A stretch of DNA of 64,000 bases from NCBI RefSeq assembly GCF_005870025.1, contig NZ_VATA01000007.1, positions 62,001-126,000 on the forward strand, written 5' to 3'. Below, in pieces: positions 19,390-28,306 of this stretch; within the stretch, counting starts at the first letter, position 1; every line of letters begins with the position of its first letter. The notes beneath the pieces are model-generated. The model ran no database searches. It was not told where the DNA came from and saw only the letters and a list, made by a program, of their open reading frames with translations. The DNA is from Poseidonocella sp. HB161398. Its GTDB lineage: Bacteria; Pseudomonadota; Alphaproteobacteria; Rhodobacterales; Rhodobacteraceae. The translations under genes and the position numbers were made by a program.

Positions 19390-20120
19390 GTCCTGCGGGA
19401 CTGGACGCCGCCGGGGCGGTCGTGTTCCGCAAGCGTCTCGGGTTGGATCGCATGCCCGGTCTTCCGGCCGGGCTTCCGTCCTGCGCCGCCGCGAGAGAGC
19501 TTATGGCGGCTCGCATCACTTCGGGCGGCTTTGTCGCGGGTAAGGACATGAGCCGCCGCTATCTGCCGGGCCCTGTGCGAAGGTGCACGGCGGAGCCGAT
19601 CAGGCGTTCATCCAATGGATGAAAGCCCCGGCGAAGGGATAACCGGGAGGCCGGGGCGACGGCCGACGCCGCGGCGCGCCTGCGATGCCGTTCGCCGCCA
19701 TCAAATCGGAAGGGCAACGCCATCTTCAGGCCCTGCACCGGGCGCGGGAGCGGTCGGAGGTGGCTGGTCAGTCAAGGTCTTGGCGTCCGCATGGCACGTG
19801 GCATCCGGGCCGGAACCGGCCGCCACGGCATCCGGACGGACCTAGCCGTCCTGCCCGCGAAGGGCAGCGGCGGCCTTCGGCATCGCAGGCGCAGGCGCCT
19901 GTCCGGCATGGCCTCGGAGCGGAAGGCGGCAACGGCCGGATGGCGGCCATCGGCGCCGGAGCCAGGGCGCTGGCCACGGCTTCCGGCATGCAGAGGCTGA
20001 TGGTCCTGCCGGGCGCGGACCCTGCGCTCGCGGCGGCCACCGGCCCTGGCAGCGGCTCAGGCAGCGGACGCGCTCCGTCCGGCACGCGGGCCGTCTCCCG
20101 GGCGGAGCGCGTTCCGGTCC
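19390..20120 (+). pseudogene. IS110/IS1111-family transposase remnant
   Basis: Scattered matches in order along one strand: DAAGAVVFRKRLGLDRMPG near 19405, AYGGSHHFGRL near 19500 (the family's EACGGSHHWAR motif), and PFAAIKSEGQRHLQALHRARERS from 19685. ARALATASGMQRLMVLPGAD follows near 19970 (the C-terminal RLMxxPGxGP transposase_20 motif). The pieces lie in different frames with a stop between the second and third. The acidic catalytic residues are not preserved, so the element is dead. Its ends were not located. Confidence 0.7.
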
Positions 20121-20347
20121 GCGCGGCTGCGGCGGATCGCGACAGGCGCCCGCGAAAGACGGTCAGGCCGACATCTTCAAGCGCGGCATCCAGTCCCTCC
20201 GTCAGCTCTTTCGTCACGGGGCCGGACGGTGCTTCATCTCGCGCGGGGCAGGACGCCGTCGGCGATGGCCCTGGCGGACGGGCCGAAGGCGGCAGCGCCC
20301 CGGCGCGGGGCAGGGGCCGCATGCCGCCTGGCAGGGGCGCGGCGGGA

Positions 20348-20989
20348 TCAGGGATCGCCGGAGGTCGCGGCCTTCAGGCTGATCTCCAGCAGCTCCGCCA
20401 TCGAGTTCACGCACATCTTCTCGAAGATGCGCGCCCTGTGGTGGTCGACCGTGCGCGGGCTGATGCCCAGCTGGCGGCCGACCTCCTTCGAGGAGGACTG
20501 TGCGGGGTTGGCGACCATCCGGCTGGCGATCTCCCGCTCCCGCTCGGTCAGCGAGTCGAACCGGGAGCGGAACTCCTGGCGCGCGCGCTTGGCGGCGCTG
20601 CGCTCGCGGCCGATCTCCAGCGCGGTCTCGATCCGGTCGATCAGCGCGGATTGCTTGAACGGCTTCTCGAGGAAGTCGATCGCGCCCATCTTCATCGCCT
20701 GGACCGACTCCGGCACCCCGCCATGGCCGGTGATGAAGATCACCGGCAGGTCGATCCCGCTCTCGCGCAGGTGCTTCTGCAGCTGCAGCCCGTTGGTTTG
20801 CGGCATGCCGTAATCGAGCAGCAGGCAGCCCGGCGACGTGCCGTCATAGCCGTCGAGGAACGCCTGCGCGGAGGCGAAGGTGCGGACCCTGTAGCCGCGC
20901 AGGTCGAGCGCGCGCGACAGGGAGGTGCGGATGGTCTCGTCGTCATCCACCAGGTAGATGAGGGGGCCGGCGTCCGGATCGTCGATCAT
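20348..20989 (-). CDS. FixJ-type response regulator
   Basis: 213 residues. The receiver domain (about 1-125) has the acidic pocket DDD at 15-17, phosphoacceptor D59 in CLLLDYGMP, the Thr in IFITGHGG and Lys in FLEKPFK. A LuxR-type HTH (about 145-205) follows: LTEREREIASRMVANPAQSS, then KEVGRQLGISPRTVDHHRA. It would activate transcription when phosphorylated by the kinase encoded just upstream. Its start is the last of a series of overlapping ATGA stop-start modules (20994-21060). Target genes are unknown. Confidence 0.92.
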   Translation of the reverse strand: MIDDPDAGPLIYLVDDDETIRTSLSRALDLRGYRVRTFASAQAFLDGYDGTSPGCLLLDYGMPQTNGLQLQKHLRESGIDLPVIFITGHGGVPESVQAMKMGAIDFLEKPFKQSALIDRIETALEIGRERSAAKRARQEFRSRFDSLTEREREIASRMVANPAQSSSKEVGRQLGISPRTVDHHRARIFEKMCVNSMAELLEISLKAATSGDP

Positions 20990-20993
20990 GCGG

Positions 20994-21060
20994 CCAGTCC
21001 TTTCATGAGGCCAGTCCTTTCATGAAGCCAGTCCTTTCATGCGGACAGTCCTTTCCGTGG
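20994..21060 (-). repeat. Four tandem 17-bp repeats forming serial stop-start (ATGA) modules
   Basis: Units of 17 bp at 20994-21010, 21011-21027, 21028-21044 and a diverged 21045-21060. Read on the minus strand each unit carries AAAGGA (Shine-Dalgarno-like) followed 7 to 8 nt later by ATGA. The first ATGA contains the kinase stop codon and the last contains the regulator start. Between them lie two complete mini-ORFs encoding MKGLAS and one encoding MKGLAA, each joined to the next by ATGA. Confidence 0.85.
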
Positions 21061-23349
21061 AAGCGTGAATGTGAAGCATCCCCCCTGCTTCGCGGCGTCA
21101 TGCCAGATCGTCCCCCCATTCGCCTCGACCAGCGACCGGCTGAGCGACAGGCCGAGGCCCAGCCCGTCCGGCTTGGTCGACTCGAACTGCACGAAGGGAT
21201 CGAAATTCGCGGCGATCCCCGGCCCGGTATCCTCGACCGTGACCTCGGCCAGATCGCCCGCGATCCGTGCCGAGACCCGGATCTGGCGCTCGGCGCAATC
21301 GCCCGCCGAGATCGCCTCGACCGCGTTGCGCAGGAGGTTCACCACCACCTGGCCGATCTGCGCGCGGTCGGCATGGACGCCGATCTCGGCGCCGCCCGAG
21401 ACCGAGATCTCCAGCCCGTTCTGCCGCGCCTCGGTCTGGATCAGGCGCTTGGCCTGCTCGAGCAGCTCGAAGATGCCGAAATCCGTCGCGCTGGTGGCGT
21501 CCTTGCGGATCAGCGCGCGCAGCGCCCGGATGATGTCGCCGGCCTGATGGGCGTACTGGTCGATCTCGGTCAGCAGCTCGCGGATCTCGCAGGTCCGCTC
21601 CGGCCAGTTCTCCACCAGGAACAGCGCGGCATCCACGTCCTGGGTGATCGCGGTCAGCGGCTGGTTCAGCTCGTGCGCGAGCCCGGTCGCCAGCTCGCCC
21701 ATCAGCTGCTGGCGCGAGACCAGCGCGATCTCCTGGTTCAGCTTCTCGATCTTCTCCTCGGACTCGCGCACCTTGGTGATGTCGTCGATCGTCGCCAGGA
21801 TGTAGCCGCTGCCGCCGCTGGCATCGTCGAAGCAGATGCCGTTCAGGCGGATCCAGACCGCCGCCCGGTCGCGGCGCAGTGCGCGCGCCTCGAAGCTGAA
21901 GGCATGGTGCTTCTCCGTGTTGGCGCCGACCCGCGCCAGCAGATCGGTCTCGTCGGCGGCCAGGAGCGACTGGAAGGGCCGCCCCTCGAGCTCTTCGGTG
22001 CCATGGCCGAGGATTTCCGCGAAGCGGGTGTTCACGCGCAGGATGCGCCCGCTGGCCCCGTCGATATAGGCCACCCCGCGCGAGGCCAGCTCGAAGGTCA
22101 TCCGGTATTCGGTCTCGGTCTTCTTGCGCTGCCGGATCTGGTTGACGAGCGCGGTATTGGCATCCTCGAGCTCGCGGTAGGTTTCGGGCATCGGCTCGTC
22201 GGGCGAGATCTCGCCCTGCGAGATCAGCGCCGAACGGACGGCGAAGGCGCGGACCGGCGCGTAGATCCGGTTGGCCAGCGCCAGGCCGATCACCGCGGTG
22301 ATCGCCGCGATGCCGATCGCGATCAGCGTGTTCTGCGCGCGGTTCTTCTTCAGCGTGCCGATGAAGTCGTTCTCGGGGGCGTAGACGACGATGGTCCAGG
22401 GGATGTCGTCGAGGCCGAAGGGCATGATGAGCGAGACATATTGCAGCCCGCCATATTCGAAATCGCTCTCGATCCGGGTCTCGAAGTCGATGCCGTTCTC
22501 GATCGGCCGGTTGCCGAAGGCGGCGCGGGCGAGCGGATCGTCGATCGTGCGGATCGAGGGGAAGCGCAGGTCGCCCGCCGCGCCGACCGTCTTCAGCAGC
22601 GCCGGATTGGGATGGGCGATGACATCGCCGTTGCGGTTCAGCACATAGGCCGCGCCGGTGACGCCGATCTGCAGCTTGGCGAGGAAGCGGGAGAGCTCGT
22701 CGATCTCTATATCGACGCCGATCACCCCCTGGACATTGTGGCCCGCGCCCTCGACCGGGGTGGCCGCGGTGATGCCGGGGACCTGCGAGGTGAAGAAGAT
22801 GTAGGGATCGGTCCAGATGCTGTGCAGCTCGGCCCGGGCCGATTGGTACCAGGGGCGCGTGCGCGGGTCGTAGTCGTCCAGCGGATCGAACCGGCGGTCG
22901 AGCTCGGAGAAGTCGCCGGAGCGGCGGATCAGCTCGGTGCGGGTCGCCGCCGGCGCATCGGCATCTATGATCTTGGTGAGGTAGCGGTCCTCGCCCCGGC
23001 GCATGACATAGAGGAAGTTGCCCTCCTCGTCGCCGTAATAGGCGCCCGCGAATTGCGGCGCGGTCCGCAGCTGCTGGAAGAGCAGGCCCTCGAGGTCGCC
23101 GACTTCCTCGCGGCGGACGATCCGGTTCTCGGCCAGCGCGGTCGAGAGCTCGCTCGCGCCGCGGGCCGGGGACAGGAACCAGCTGGCATTCTGGATCACG
23201 TTGACGCCGACATCGACCAGCTGGCTGCGGGCATGCGCAAGCAGCGTCCGCTCGGAGGTGAAGTAGGAGGAGAAGACGACGAAGGTCACCGCGACGAGCT
23301 GCAGGCCGGCCAGAGCCAGCGCAAGCACGACGCCAAGCGACTTTCTCAC
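21037..23349 (-). CDS. Cache-PAS sensor histidine kinase
   Basis: 770 residues from a GTG at 23347-23349 with AGGAGG nine bases upstream; longer starts would add an implausible leader. TM1 (about 5-28) is followed by a periplasmic dCache domain (about 40-330: RTRPWYQSARAE and GVIGVDIEIDELSRF). TM2 (about 335-357), a PAS domain (about 415-525), a dimerisation domain with phospho-His in GLAHELNQPL (about 555) and an HATPase domain (NLLRNAVEA, DTGPGIA, GLGLGLSLSRS) follow. It would sense a periplasmic small molecule and phosphorylate the FixJ-type regulator downstream. The cognate ligand is unknown. Confidence 0.9.
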   Translation of the reverse strand: MRKSLGVVLALALAGLQLVAVTFVVFSSYFTSERTLLAHARSQLVDVGVNVIQNASWFLSPARGASELSTALAENRIVRREEVGDLEGLLFQQLRTAPQFAGAYYGDEEGNFLYVMRRGEDRYLTKIIDADAPAATRTELIRRSGDFSELDRRFDPLDDYDPRTRPWYQSARAELHSIWTDPYIFFTSQVPGITAATPVEGAGHNVQGVIGVDIEIDELSRFLAKLQIGVTGAAYVLNRNGDVIAHPNPALLKTVGAAGDLRFPSIRTIDDPLARAAFGNRPIENGIDFETRIESDFEYGGLQYVSLIMPFGLDDIPWTIVVYAPENDFIGTLKKNRAQNTLIAIGIAAITAVIGLALANRIYAPVRAFAVRSALISQGEISPDEPMPETYRELEDANTALVNQIRQRKKTETEYRMTFELASRGVAYIDGASGRILRVNTRFAEILGHGTEELEGRPFQSLLAADETDLLARVGANTEKHHAFSFEARALRRDRAAVWIRLNGICFDDASGGSGYILATIDDITKVRESEEKIEKLNQEIALVSRQQLMGELATGLAHELNQPLTAITQDVDAALFLVENWPERTCEIRELLTEIDQYAHQAGDIIRALRALIRKDATSATDFGIFELLEQAKRLIQTEARQNGLEISVSGGAEIGVHADRAQIGQVVVNLLRNAVEAISAGDCAERQIRVSARIAGDLAEVTVEDTGPGIAANFDPFVQFESTKPDGLGLGLSLSRSLVEANGGTIWHDAAKQGGCFTFTLPRKGLSA

Positions 23350-23461
23350 TTCGGTATGCCTCCTCTGGCATGTCTGGCCTTCGGGGCACGCGGTTCCCGG
23401 CAGGCGCTTCATTGTCTTGTCCGTCCGGCCCTCGTAGCCGGGCGCGGCAGCCCCATCGACA

Positions 23462-23497
23462 CAAAAAGTGCACTCCGCCCCTAAAGGCGGAGTGCAC
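23462..23497 (-). terminator. Intrinsic terminator (minus strand) upstream of histidine kinase
   Basis: A perfect 12-bp stem GTGCACTCCGCC (23468-23479) / GGCGGAGTGCAC (23486-23497) with a 6-nt loop. Read on the minus strand it is followed directly by TTTTTGT. It lies 118 bp before the kinase start and 345 bp after the stop of the upstream operon. It may end that operon, end a short unannotated RNA, or act as an attenuator for the kinase operon. Confidence 0.75.
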
Positions 23498-23629
23498 GAC
23501 ATGAACAACACACTGACAGGAAATCCATTTCGGAGCCGGTAAGGCGCCCTAAAAACCAAGCGTTGTTTACTATTTCAATAGGCGTCACAATACCTCCGCC
23601 CCCCGGGCACCGCCATTGGCGTGATTGCG

Positions 23630-23645
23630 TAGGCAGAATTGCCTA
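23630..23645. promoter_or_regulatory. Small palindrome in kinase upstream region
   Basis: TAGGCA-GAAT-TGCCTA is a perfect 6-bp inverted repeat that extends by GC/GC after one mismatch on each side. It could be an operator; no matching regulator can be named. Confidence 0.35.
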
Positions 23646-23841
23646 TGCCGCAGAGGGGCGGAACCCGACGGGCGGAAAGCGCCGCCGGAAGGGGTGCAGA
23701 GCGCATGTGGACGGCCCCCGCCGGGCGCCCGCACCGGCAGGGCCGGACGGGCCGGCAGGGGGATCACCGGTCACGGAGGCATGCGCGCCCGGCCCCGTTC
23801 TCGGCGGAGGGCGGGGGGCGTCTTTCCGGCGGATGGCGGGC

Positions 23842-25182
23842 TCAGGTCAGGCCGAGCCGGTCCTTCATCCGGTAGAGCGGGAAGATGTTGCGCCCGGCGC
23901 GGGTCTTGACGCCATGCAGCCGGATGGTGCGGGTGCCCTCGACGATCTCGACCGGCACCTCGCCCAGCTCGCGCGTGCCGCCGAAGACCTCGCCCATCAT
24001 CCGCCCCAGCGCCTGCATCAGCGCCACGCCGCGGGTGGAGCAGCCGAGCAGCGAGAAGACGTCGCGGTCGATCCGCTGGACATGCGGGATATAGGGCTCG
24101 GTGATGCAGACATGGCCCTCCCAGTAGTCCTGGAAGTCCGGGCCGATGGCGGCGAGATGCGGGAAGAGCCGCAGCACCGTCTCGCGCGAATGCCTCAGCC
24201 CGTAGCCGCGCGGATCGGTCGAGGAGGCGAAGACCGCGCCGCCGGCGATCAGCCGGCCCGCCGGGTCGAGCCGGGCGAAGCCCGTGGCGTCGCGCAGGTC
24301 GGTGAAGCAGCTGCAGCCGGGCACGATGGCCGCGCGCAGCTCCTCGGGCAGGGGATGGGTCGCGCAGGTATAGAGATAGACCGGGATGACGCTGCGCGAG
24401 AGCCCGGGCGTGACATCGTCGGTATAGGCATTGGTGGCGATCAGCACCTTCGCGGCCCGGACCGTGTGGCTCCCGCCCGGCACGCGGACCTCGAGGAGGA
24501 CCTCGCCCGCCGCCTTCTGCGCGACGTTGACGACGCGGGAGGATTCGTGGATGCGGGCGCCTTCCTCCTCGGCGGCGCGGGCCAGGCCCTGCGACTGGCC
24601 GAAGGGATTGACCGTCCCGCCCGAGGCGTTGCGCCAGCCGCCGAGATAGCCCGCGGCGCCGGTCGCCGCCCGCACCTCGCCGGCATCGAGCCAGTCGAGC
24701 TGCGCCCCCAGCGCGGTCCACTGGTCATGGGCGGTCTTCACCTTCTTCAGCGACTTCTCTGAATGGGCCGGCAGGATCCAGCCGCGCTGCTGGTAGTCGC
24801 TGCGGATGCCGTAGCGCTCGACTGTGCGGGCCAGCAGATCCGGCCCCTCGAGCACCAGCGCGTTGAAGGCCGCGCCCTTCTTCGGGCCCAGATGCGCCTC
24901 TGCCTGGGCGGGGGTCAGCCCGTGGGGATGGTTCGGCACCGCATAGCCGCCGCTGCGCCCCGAGGCGCCGACCCCGGTGATCCCGCCCTCGAGCACGGCG
25001 ACCGAGAGCCCGGCGCGGGCCGCCGCGATGGCGGCATTGAGCCCGGTGAAGCCGCCGCCGACAATCGCCAGATCGACGTCGATGTCTTCGGCAAGCGGCG
25101 GCCGGTCGCGATGCGCCTCCTTCGCGGTGCGCAGCCAGGCCACGCCCTGCATGCTGGTATCGATCCAATCGGCGGTGGACAT
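23842..25182 (-). CDS. FAD-dependent amino-acid/amine oxidoreductase (DadA/PuuB-like)
   Basis: 446 residues from the ATG at 25180-25182. The N-terminal Rossmann motif VGGGFTGLNAA is at about 41-51, preceded by the SMWAxxS-type leader of gamma-glutamylputrescine oxidases. The DAO fold continues (AKVLIATNAYTDDV, NIFPLYRMKD at the end). It would oxidatively deaminate an amino acid or amine, possibly the compound imported by the ABC transporter upstream in the same operon. Last gene of an eight-gene operon; the gap to the ATPase gene is 35 bp. Substrate not determinable from sequence. Confidence 0.85.
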   Translation of the reverse strand: MSTADWIDTSMQGVAWLRTAKEAHRDRPPLAEDIDVDLAIVGGGFTGLNAAIAAARAGLSVAVLEGGITGVGASGRSGGYAVPNHPHGLTPAQAEAHLGPKKGAAFNALVLEGPDLLARTVERYGIRSDYQQRGWILPAHSEKSLKKVKTAHDQWTALGAQLDWLDAGEVRAATGAAGYLGGWRNASGGTVNPFGQSQGLARAAEEEGARIHESSRVVNVAQKAAGEVLLEVRVPGGSHTVRAAKVLIATNAYTDDVTPGLSRSVIPVYLYTCATHPLPEELRAAIVPGCSCFTDLRDATGFARLDPAGRLIAGGAVFASSTDPRGYGLRHSRETVLRLFPHLAAIGPDFQDYWEGHVCITEPYIPHVQRIDRDVFSLLGCSTRGVALMQALGRMMGEVFGGTRELGEVPVEIVEGTRTIRLHGVKTRAGRNIFPLYRMKDRLGLT

Positions 25183-25217
25183 CTTCGGGTCTCCTGGAGG
25201 GGAAGGCGGCGGGGCGC

Positions 25218-25961
25218 TCAGTGCGCCAGCACCTGCGAGAGGAAGGCGCGGGTGCGCTCGTGGCGGGGATTGCCGAAGAACGCGCCCGGCGGGGCGGTCT
25301 CGACGATCGTGCCGCGGTCCATGAAGATCACCCGGTCGGCCACCTGGCGGGCGAAGCCCATCTCGTGGGTGACGCAGACCATGGTCATCCCCTCCTTGGC
25401 CAGCGCGACCATGACGTCGAGCACCTCCGAGACCATCTCGGGGTCGAGCGCCGAGGTCGGCTCGTCGAAGAGCATGATCGTGGGCCGCATGCACAGGGCG
25501 CGGGCGATGGCGACGCGCTGCTGCTGGCCGCCCGAGAGCTCGCCGGGGTATTTCAGCGCCTGCTCGGGGATGCGCACCTTCTCGAGGAAATGCATCGCCG
25601 CCGCCTCGGCCTCGCGGCGCGGCTGGCGGCGCACCAGCATCGGCGCCATGGCGCAGTTCTCGAGGATGGTCATGTGCGGGAAGAGGTTGAAGTTCTGGAA
25701 CACCATGCCGACCTCGCGGCGGATGCCGTCGATCTGCGCGGTGCGGTCGTCGAGCGGGGTGCCGAGCACGTCGATCGTGCCGGCGTCATGCTCCTCGAGG
25801 CGGTTGATGCAGCGGATCAGCGTCGACTTGCCCGAGCCCGAGGGCCCGCAGATCACCACCTTCTCGCCCTTGGCCACGCTGAGCGAGACCTGCGAGAGCG
25901 CCTGGTAGTGGCCGTAGAACTTGTCGAGCCGGTCGATGCGGATGGCGGGCTGCGCGGTCAT
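25218..25961 (-). CDS. Amino-acid ABC transporter ATPase (AapP/GlnQ-like)
   Basis: 247 residues from the ATG at 25959-25961. Walker [10 protein letters not shown] (about 39-47), Q-loop [13 protein letters not shown], signature [15 protein letters not shown], Walker [15 protein letters not shown] and switch VTHEMGFAR are all canonical for the polar amino-acid importer family. It energises the two permeases encoded just upstream. Stop-to-start spacing is 11 bp. Confidence 0.92.
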   Translation of the reverse strand: MTAQPAIRIDRLDKFYGHYQALSQVSLSVAKGEKVVICGPSGSGKSTLIRCINRLEEHDAGTIDVLGTPLDDRTAQIDGIRREVGMVFQNFNLFPHMTILENCAMAPMLVRRQPRREAEAAAMHFLEKVRIPEQALKYPGELSGGQQQRVAIARALCMRPTIMLFDEPTSALDPEMVSEVLDVMVALAKEGMTMVCVTHEMGFARQVADRVIFMDRGTIVETAPPGAFFGNPRHERTRAFLSQVLAH

Positions 25962-25972
25962 TCCGGAGGCTC

Positions 25973-27061
25973 CTATTTGCCGACCCGCATGCGGCGTTCC
26001 AGATAGGCGCCGTATCGCGAGAGGCTGAAGACGAAGACGAAATAGACGAGGGCGATGAAGACATAGACCTCGACATTGGCGAAGTTCCACTCGCCCGATC
26101 CGTAGGCGGCATTGCCCGAGGCGAGGAAGTCGAAGATGCCGACGATCATCACCATGGCGACCTCCATGAAGATGATGGCGAGCTGGCTGATCGTCGGCGG
26201 CAGGGCGCGGCGGAAGGCCTGCGGCAGGATCACCTTGGCCATCCGCCGCCAGTAGTGCAGCCCCAGCGCCTTGGCGGCCTCCTCCTGGCCCGCGGGCAGC
26301 GACTGGATGCCCGAGCGGATGATCTCGGCCTGGTAGGCGGCGAAGAAGAGCGCCATGCCGAGGATCACCCGCGTCAGCTTGGAGCCGAGCGCGCCGGGCG
26401 CCAGGATCGGCAGCACCACGGCCAGCGCGAAGAGGATGGTGATCAAGGGCAGCGAGCGGATGCCGTCGATCAAGAGCCCCGCGAGCCGCGCCACCAAGGG
26501 CAGCGAGGCGCGCCGCAGGAGCGCCAGCGCCACCGCCAGCGGCATGCCGATCAGCACGGTCGCCACGAAGATGAAGATCGACAGCGTCAGCCCGCCCCAT
26601 TTCTCCTGCGGCACGTAGGAGAGGCCGAGGACCCCGCCGCGCATCAGCAGCAGGAACCCCGCGAAGCCCGCGATCCACAGCACCGCCAGCCGCCCGGCCT
26701 GCCAGAGGCGCGGCATGCAGCTCGCCCCGATGACGCCGAGGAAAAGCAGGCAGGCCAGCGCCGAGCGCCAGTGCTCCTCATGCGGGTAGAGGCCGAAGAA
26801 CATCAGCCGCCAGCGCGCATGGATCACCGCCCAGCAGGCGCCGGCGGCCTCGCGGCAGGCCTCGGGCGGGCCGGTGAAGACCGCGTCGAACAGCGCCCAT
26901 TGCAGCGCGTGCCACAGGATCCAGCCCGCCAGCGCCAGCCCCGCGAGGGTGGCGAGCCCGCTGAGCGGCGTCGGGAAGAACCGCGATTTCAGGTCGTCGT
27001 AGACCGCGCTGCCGCGCCCGGCCGGGGCGTCGAGGGGAAGGTCGCCGGAAACTTCGCTCAT
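25973..27061 (-). CDS. Amino-acid ABC transporter permease (AapM-like)
   Basis: 362 residues, longer than ordinary HisM-type permeases because of an extra N-terminal membrane region (about 1-150), as in AapM/BztC of alphaproteobacteria. The conserved core includes [20 protein letters not shown] and the EAA loop [20 protein letters not shown]. It would form a heterodimer with the preceding AapQ-like protein. The start lies 10 bp after the AapQ-like stop. Confidence 0.9.
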   Translation of the reverse strand: MSEVSGDLPLDAPAGRGSAVYDDLKSRFFPTPLSGLATLAGLALAGWILWHALQWALFDAVFTGPPEACREAAGACWAVIHARWRLMFFGLYPHEEHWRSALACLLFLGVIGASCMPRLWQAGRLAVLWIAGFAGFLLLMRGGVLGLSYVPQEKWGGLTLSIFIFVATVLIGMPLAVALALLRRASLPLVARLAGLLIDGIRSLPLITILFALAVVLPILAPGALGSKLTRVILGMALFFAAYQAEIIRSGIQSLPAGQEEAAKALGLHYWRRMAKVILPQAFRRALPPTISQLAIIFMEVAMVMIVGIFDFLASGNAAYGSGEWNFANVEVYVFIALVYFVFVFSLSRYGAYLERRMRVGK

Positions 27062-27071
27062 GGCTGGCCTC

Positions 27072-28232
27072 TCATGTCCGGATCTGGGTGCCGCGCAGCG
27101 CGATGCGGCGGTTCACCAGGTTCATTGCCGCGGCCAGCGCGTTGTTGAGGATCAGGAACCCGGCCATCAGGATGCCGATCAGCTCCAGCGTCTGGCCCGA
27201 CTGGTTGATCGCGGTGGAGATCACCAGGAAGAGATCCGAGAAGCCGACGACGATGCCCATGGTGGTGGCCTTCAGCAGCCAGACATACTGGTTCGTCAGG
27301 GTCGGCAGCACGCTGCGCAGCGCCAGGGGCAGGCGCACCCGCGCCATCACCTTCCAGGGGCCCAGCCCCAGCGCCTGGGCGGCCTCGATCTGGCCATGGC
27401 CGACCGCCAGGAAGCCCGCGCGGATGATCTCGCCGATGAAGGCGCCGCCATAGAGCGCGATCGCGGTGATCAGCGCCGCCAGCTCGGGCGAGAGGCGGAT
27501 GCCGCCCCTGAAGTTCAGGCCCTTGAGGTAGGCGACCTGAATGAAGGGCATCTCGGGCATCCGTCCCGCCCAGAGCAGCGCGCCGGCGCCGAGGACCGCG
27601 CCGAGCAGGCAGGCCCGGACCGCGCGCGGCAGCCAGATCCGCGCGCCGATCGACGGCCGCGGCAGGAGCGCGAGGACGAGCGCGGCGAGCAGCAGGCCGA
27701 GGAAGACCGCCGCCGCGGCCAGCGCGATGCCCGGCTGCAGGTTCAGCCCCGGCAGGAAGACGCCGCGCGAGGTCAGGATGATGCCCTCGAGCACGGTGAC
27801 CGCCTCGCGCGGGCGCGGCAGGTGGATGAAGATCGCGTACCAGAAGAAGACCTGCAGGATCAGCGGCACGTTGCGCAGCAGCTCGACATAGGCGGTGCCG
27901 AGGAAGGCGATGACCGGGTTCTTCGAGATCCGCAGGATGCCGACGGCGATGCCGATCAGCGTCGCCAGGGACAGGCCGATCGCGCCGAGGAAGACGGTGT
28001 TGAGGAGCCCCACGAGCAGCACCCGCCAGTAGGGATCGGCGGGGGTGTAGGGGATCAGGCTGAAGGCGACGTCCCAGCCGGTGGAGCGCTCGAGAAAGGC
28101 GAAGCCCGAGGACAGGCCGCGCGCCTCGAGCGAGATGTGGATGGCGCGCACGAGCAGCAGGGCGGCGGCGATCAGGGCCGCGCCGATGGCGGCCTGGAGC
28201 CAGAAGGCCCTCTGGTGCCGGGTCTGGAACAT
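27072..28232 (-). CDS. Amino-acid ABC transporter permease (AapQ-like)
   Basis: 386 residues from the ATG at 28230-28232 (MFQTRHQRAFWLQAAIGAAL). It is an AapQ/BztB-type permease with about eight spans. VELLRNVPLILQVFFWYAIF and the EAA loop GHGQIEAAQALGLGPWKVMA are visible. A large central insertion (about 165-245) is characteristic of the Aap/Bzt branch. It follows the binding-protein gene after a 74-bp gap with a strong stem-loop. Confidence 0.9.
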   Translation of the reverse strand: MFQTRHQRAFWLQAAIGAALIAAALLLVRAIHISLEARGLSSGFAFLERSTGWDVAFSLIPYTPADPYWRVLLVGLLNTVFLGAIGLSLATLIGIAVGILRISKNPVIAFLGTAYVELLRNVPLILQVFFWYAIFIHLPRPREAVTVLEGIILTSRGVFLPGLNLQPGIALAAAAVFLGLLLAALVLALLPRPSIGARIWLPRAVRACLLGAVLGAGALLWAGRMPEMPFIQVAYLKGLNFRGGIRLSPELAALITAIALYGGAFIGEIIRAGFLAVGHGQIEAAQALGLGPWKVMARVRLPLALRSVLPTLTNQYVWLLKATTMGIVVGFSDLFLVISTAINQSGQTLELIGILMAGFLILNNALAAAMNLVNRRIALRGTQIRT

Positions 28233-28258
28233 GGGCTCTCCTCTTCTTCGGTCCCGGG

Positions 28259-28284
28259 CCATGTCCCGCCGGGGCGGGACATGG
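28259..28284 (-). other. Strong intercistronic stem-loop between binding-protein and permease genes
   Basis: CCATGTCCCGCC (28259-28270) and GGCGGGACATGG (28273-28284) are perfectly complementary over 12 bp with only two bases between, so the real loop must open one or two pairs. It lies in the 74-bp gap after the aapJ-like stop. Such hairpins protect the upstream mRNA and give more binding protein than permease. No U-tract. Confidence 0.65.
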
Positions 28285-28306
28285 GGCTTGGCGGAGGGGC
28301 TCCGGA

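Larger units (their letters stand above)
23350..23841. other. Intergenic region upstream of histidine kinase
   Basis: 492 bp without a gene. It holds a terminator-like hairpin (23462-23497), an AT-richer stretch with a possible minus-strand promoter near 23550-23590, and a small palindrome (23630-23645). The distal 200 bp are GC-rich without visible features. Confidence 0.5.

Noticed and set aside
20994-21060. Tandem repeats considered as DnaA-box or iteron-type origin repeats
   Set aside because: No DnaA-box match, no AT-rich unwinding region and no rep gene; the translational stop-start reading explains every unit.
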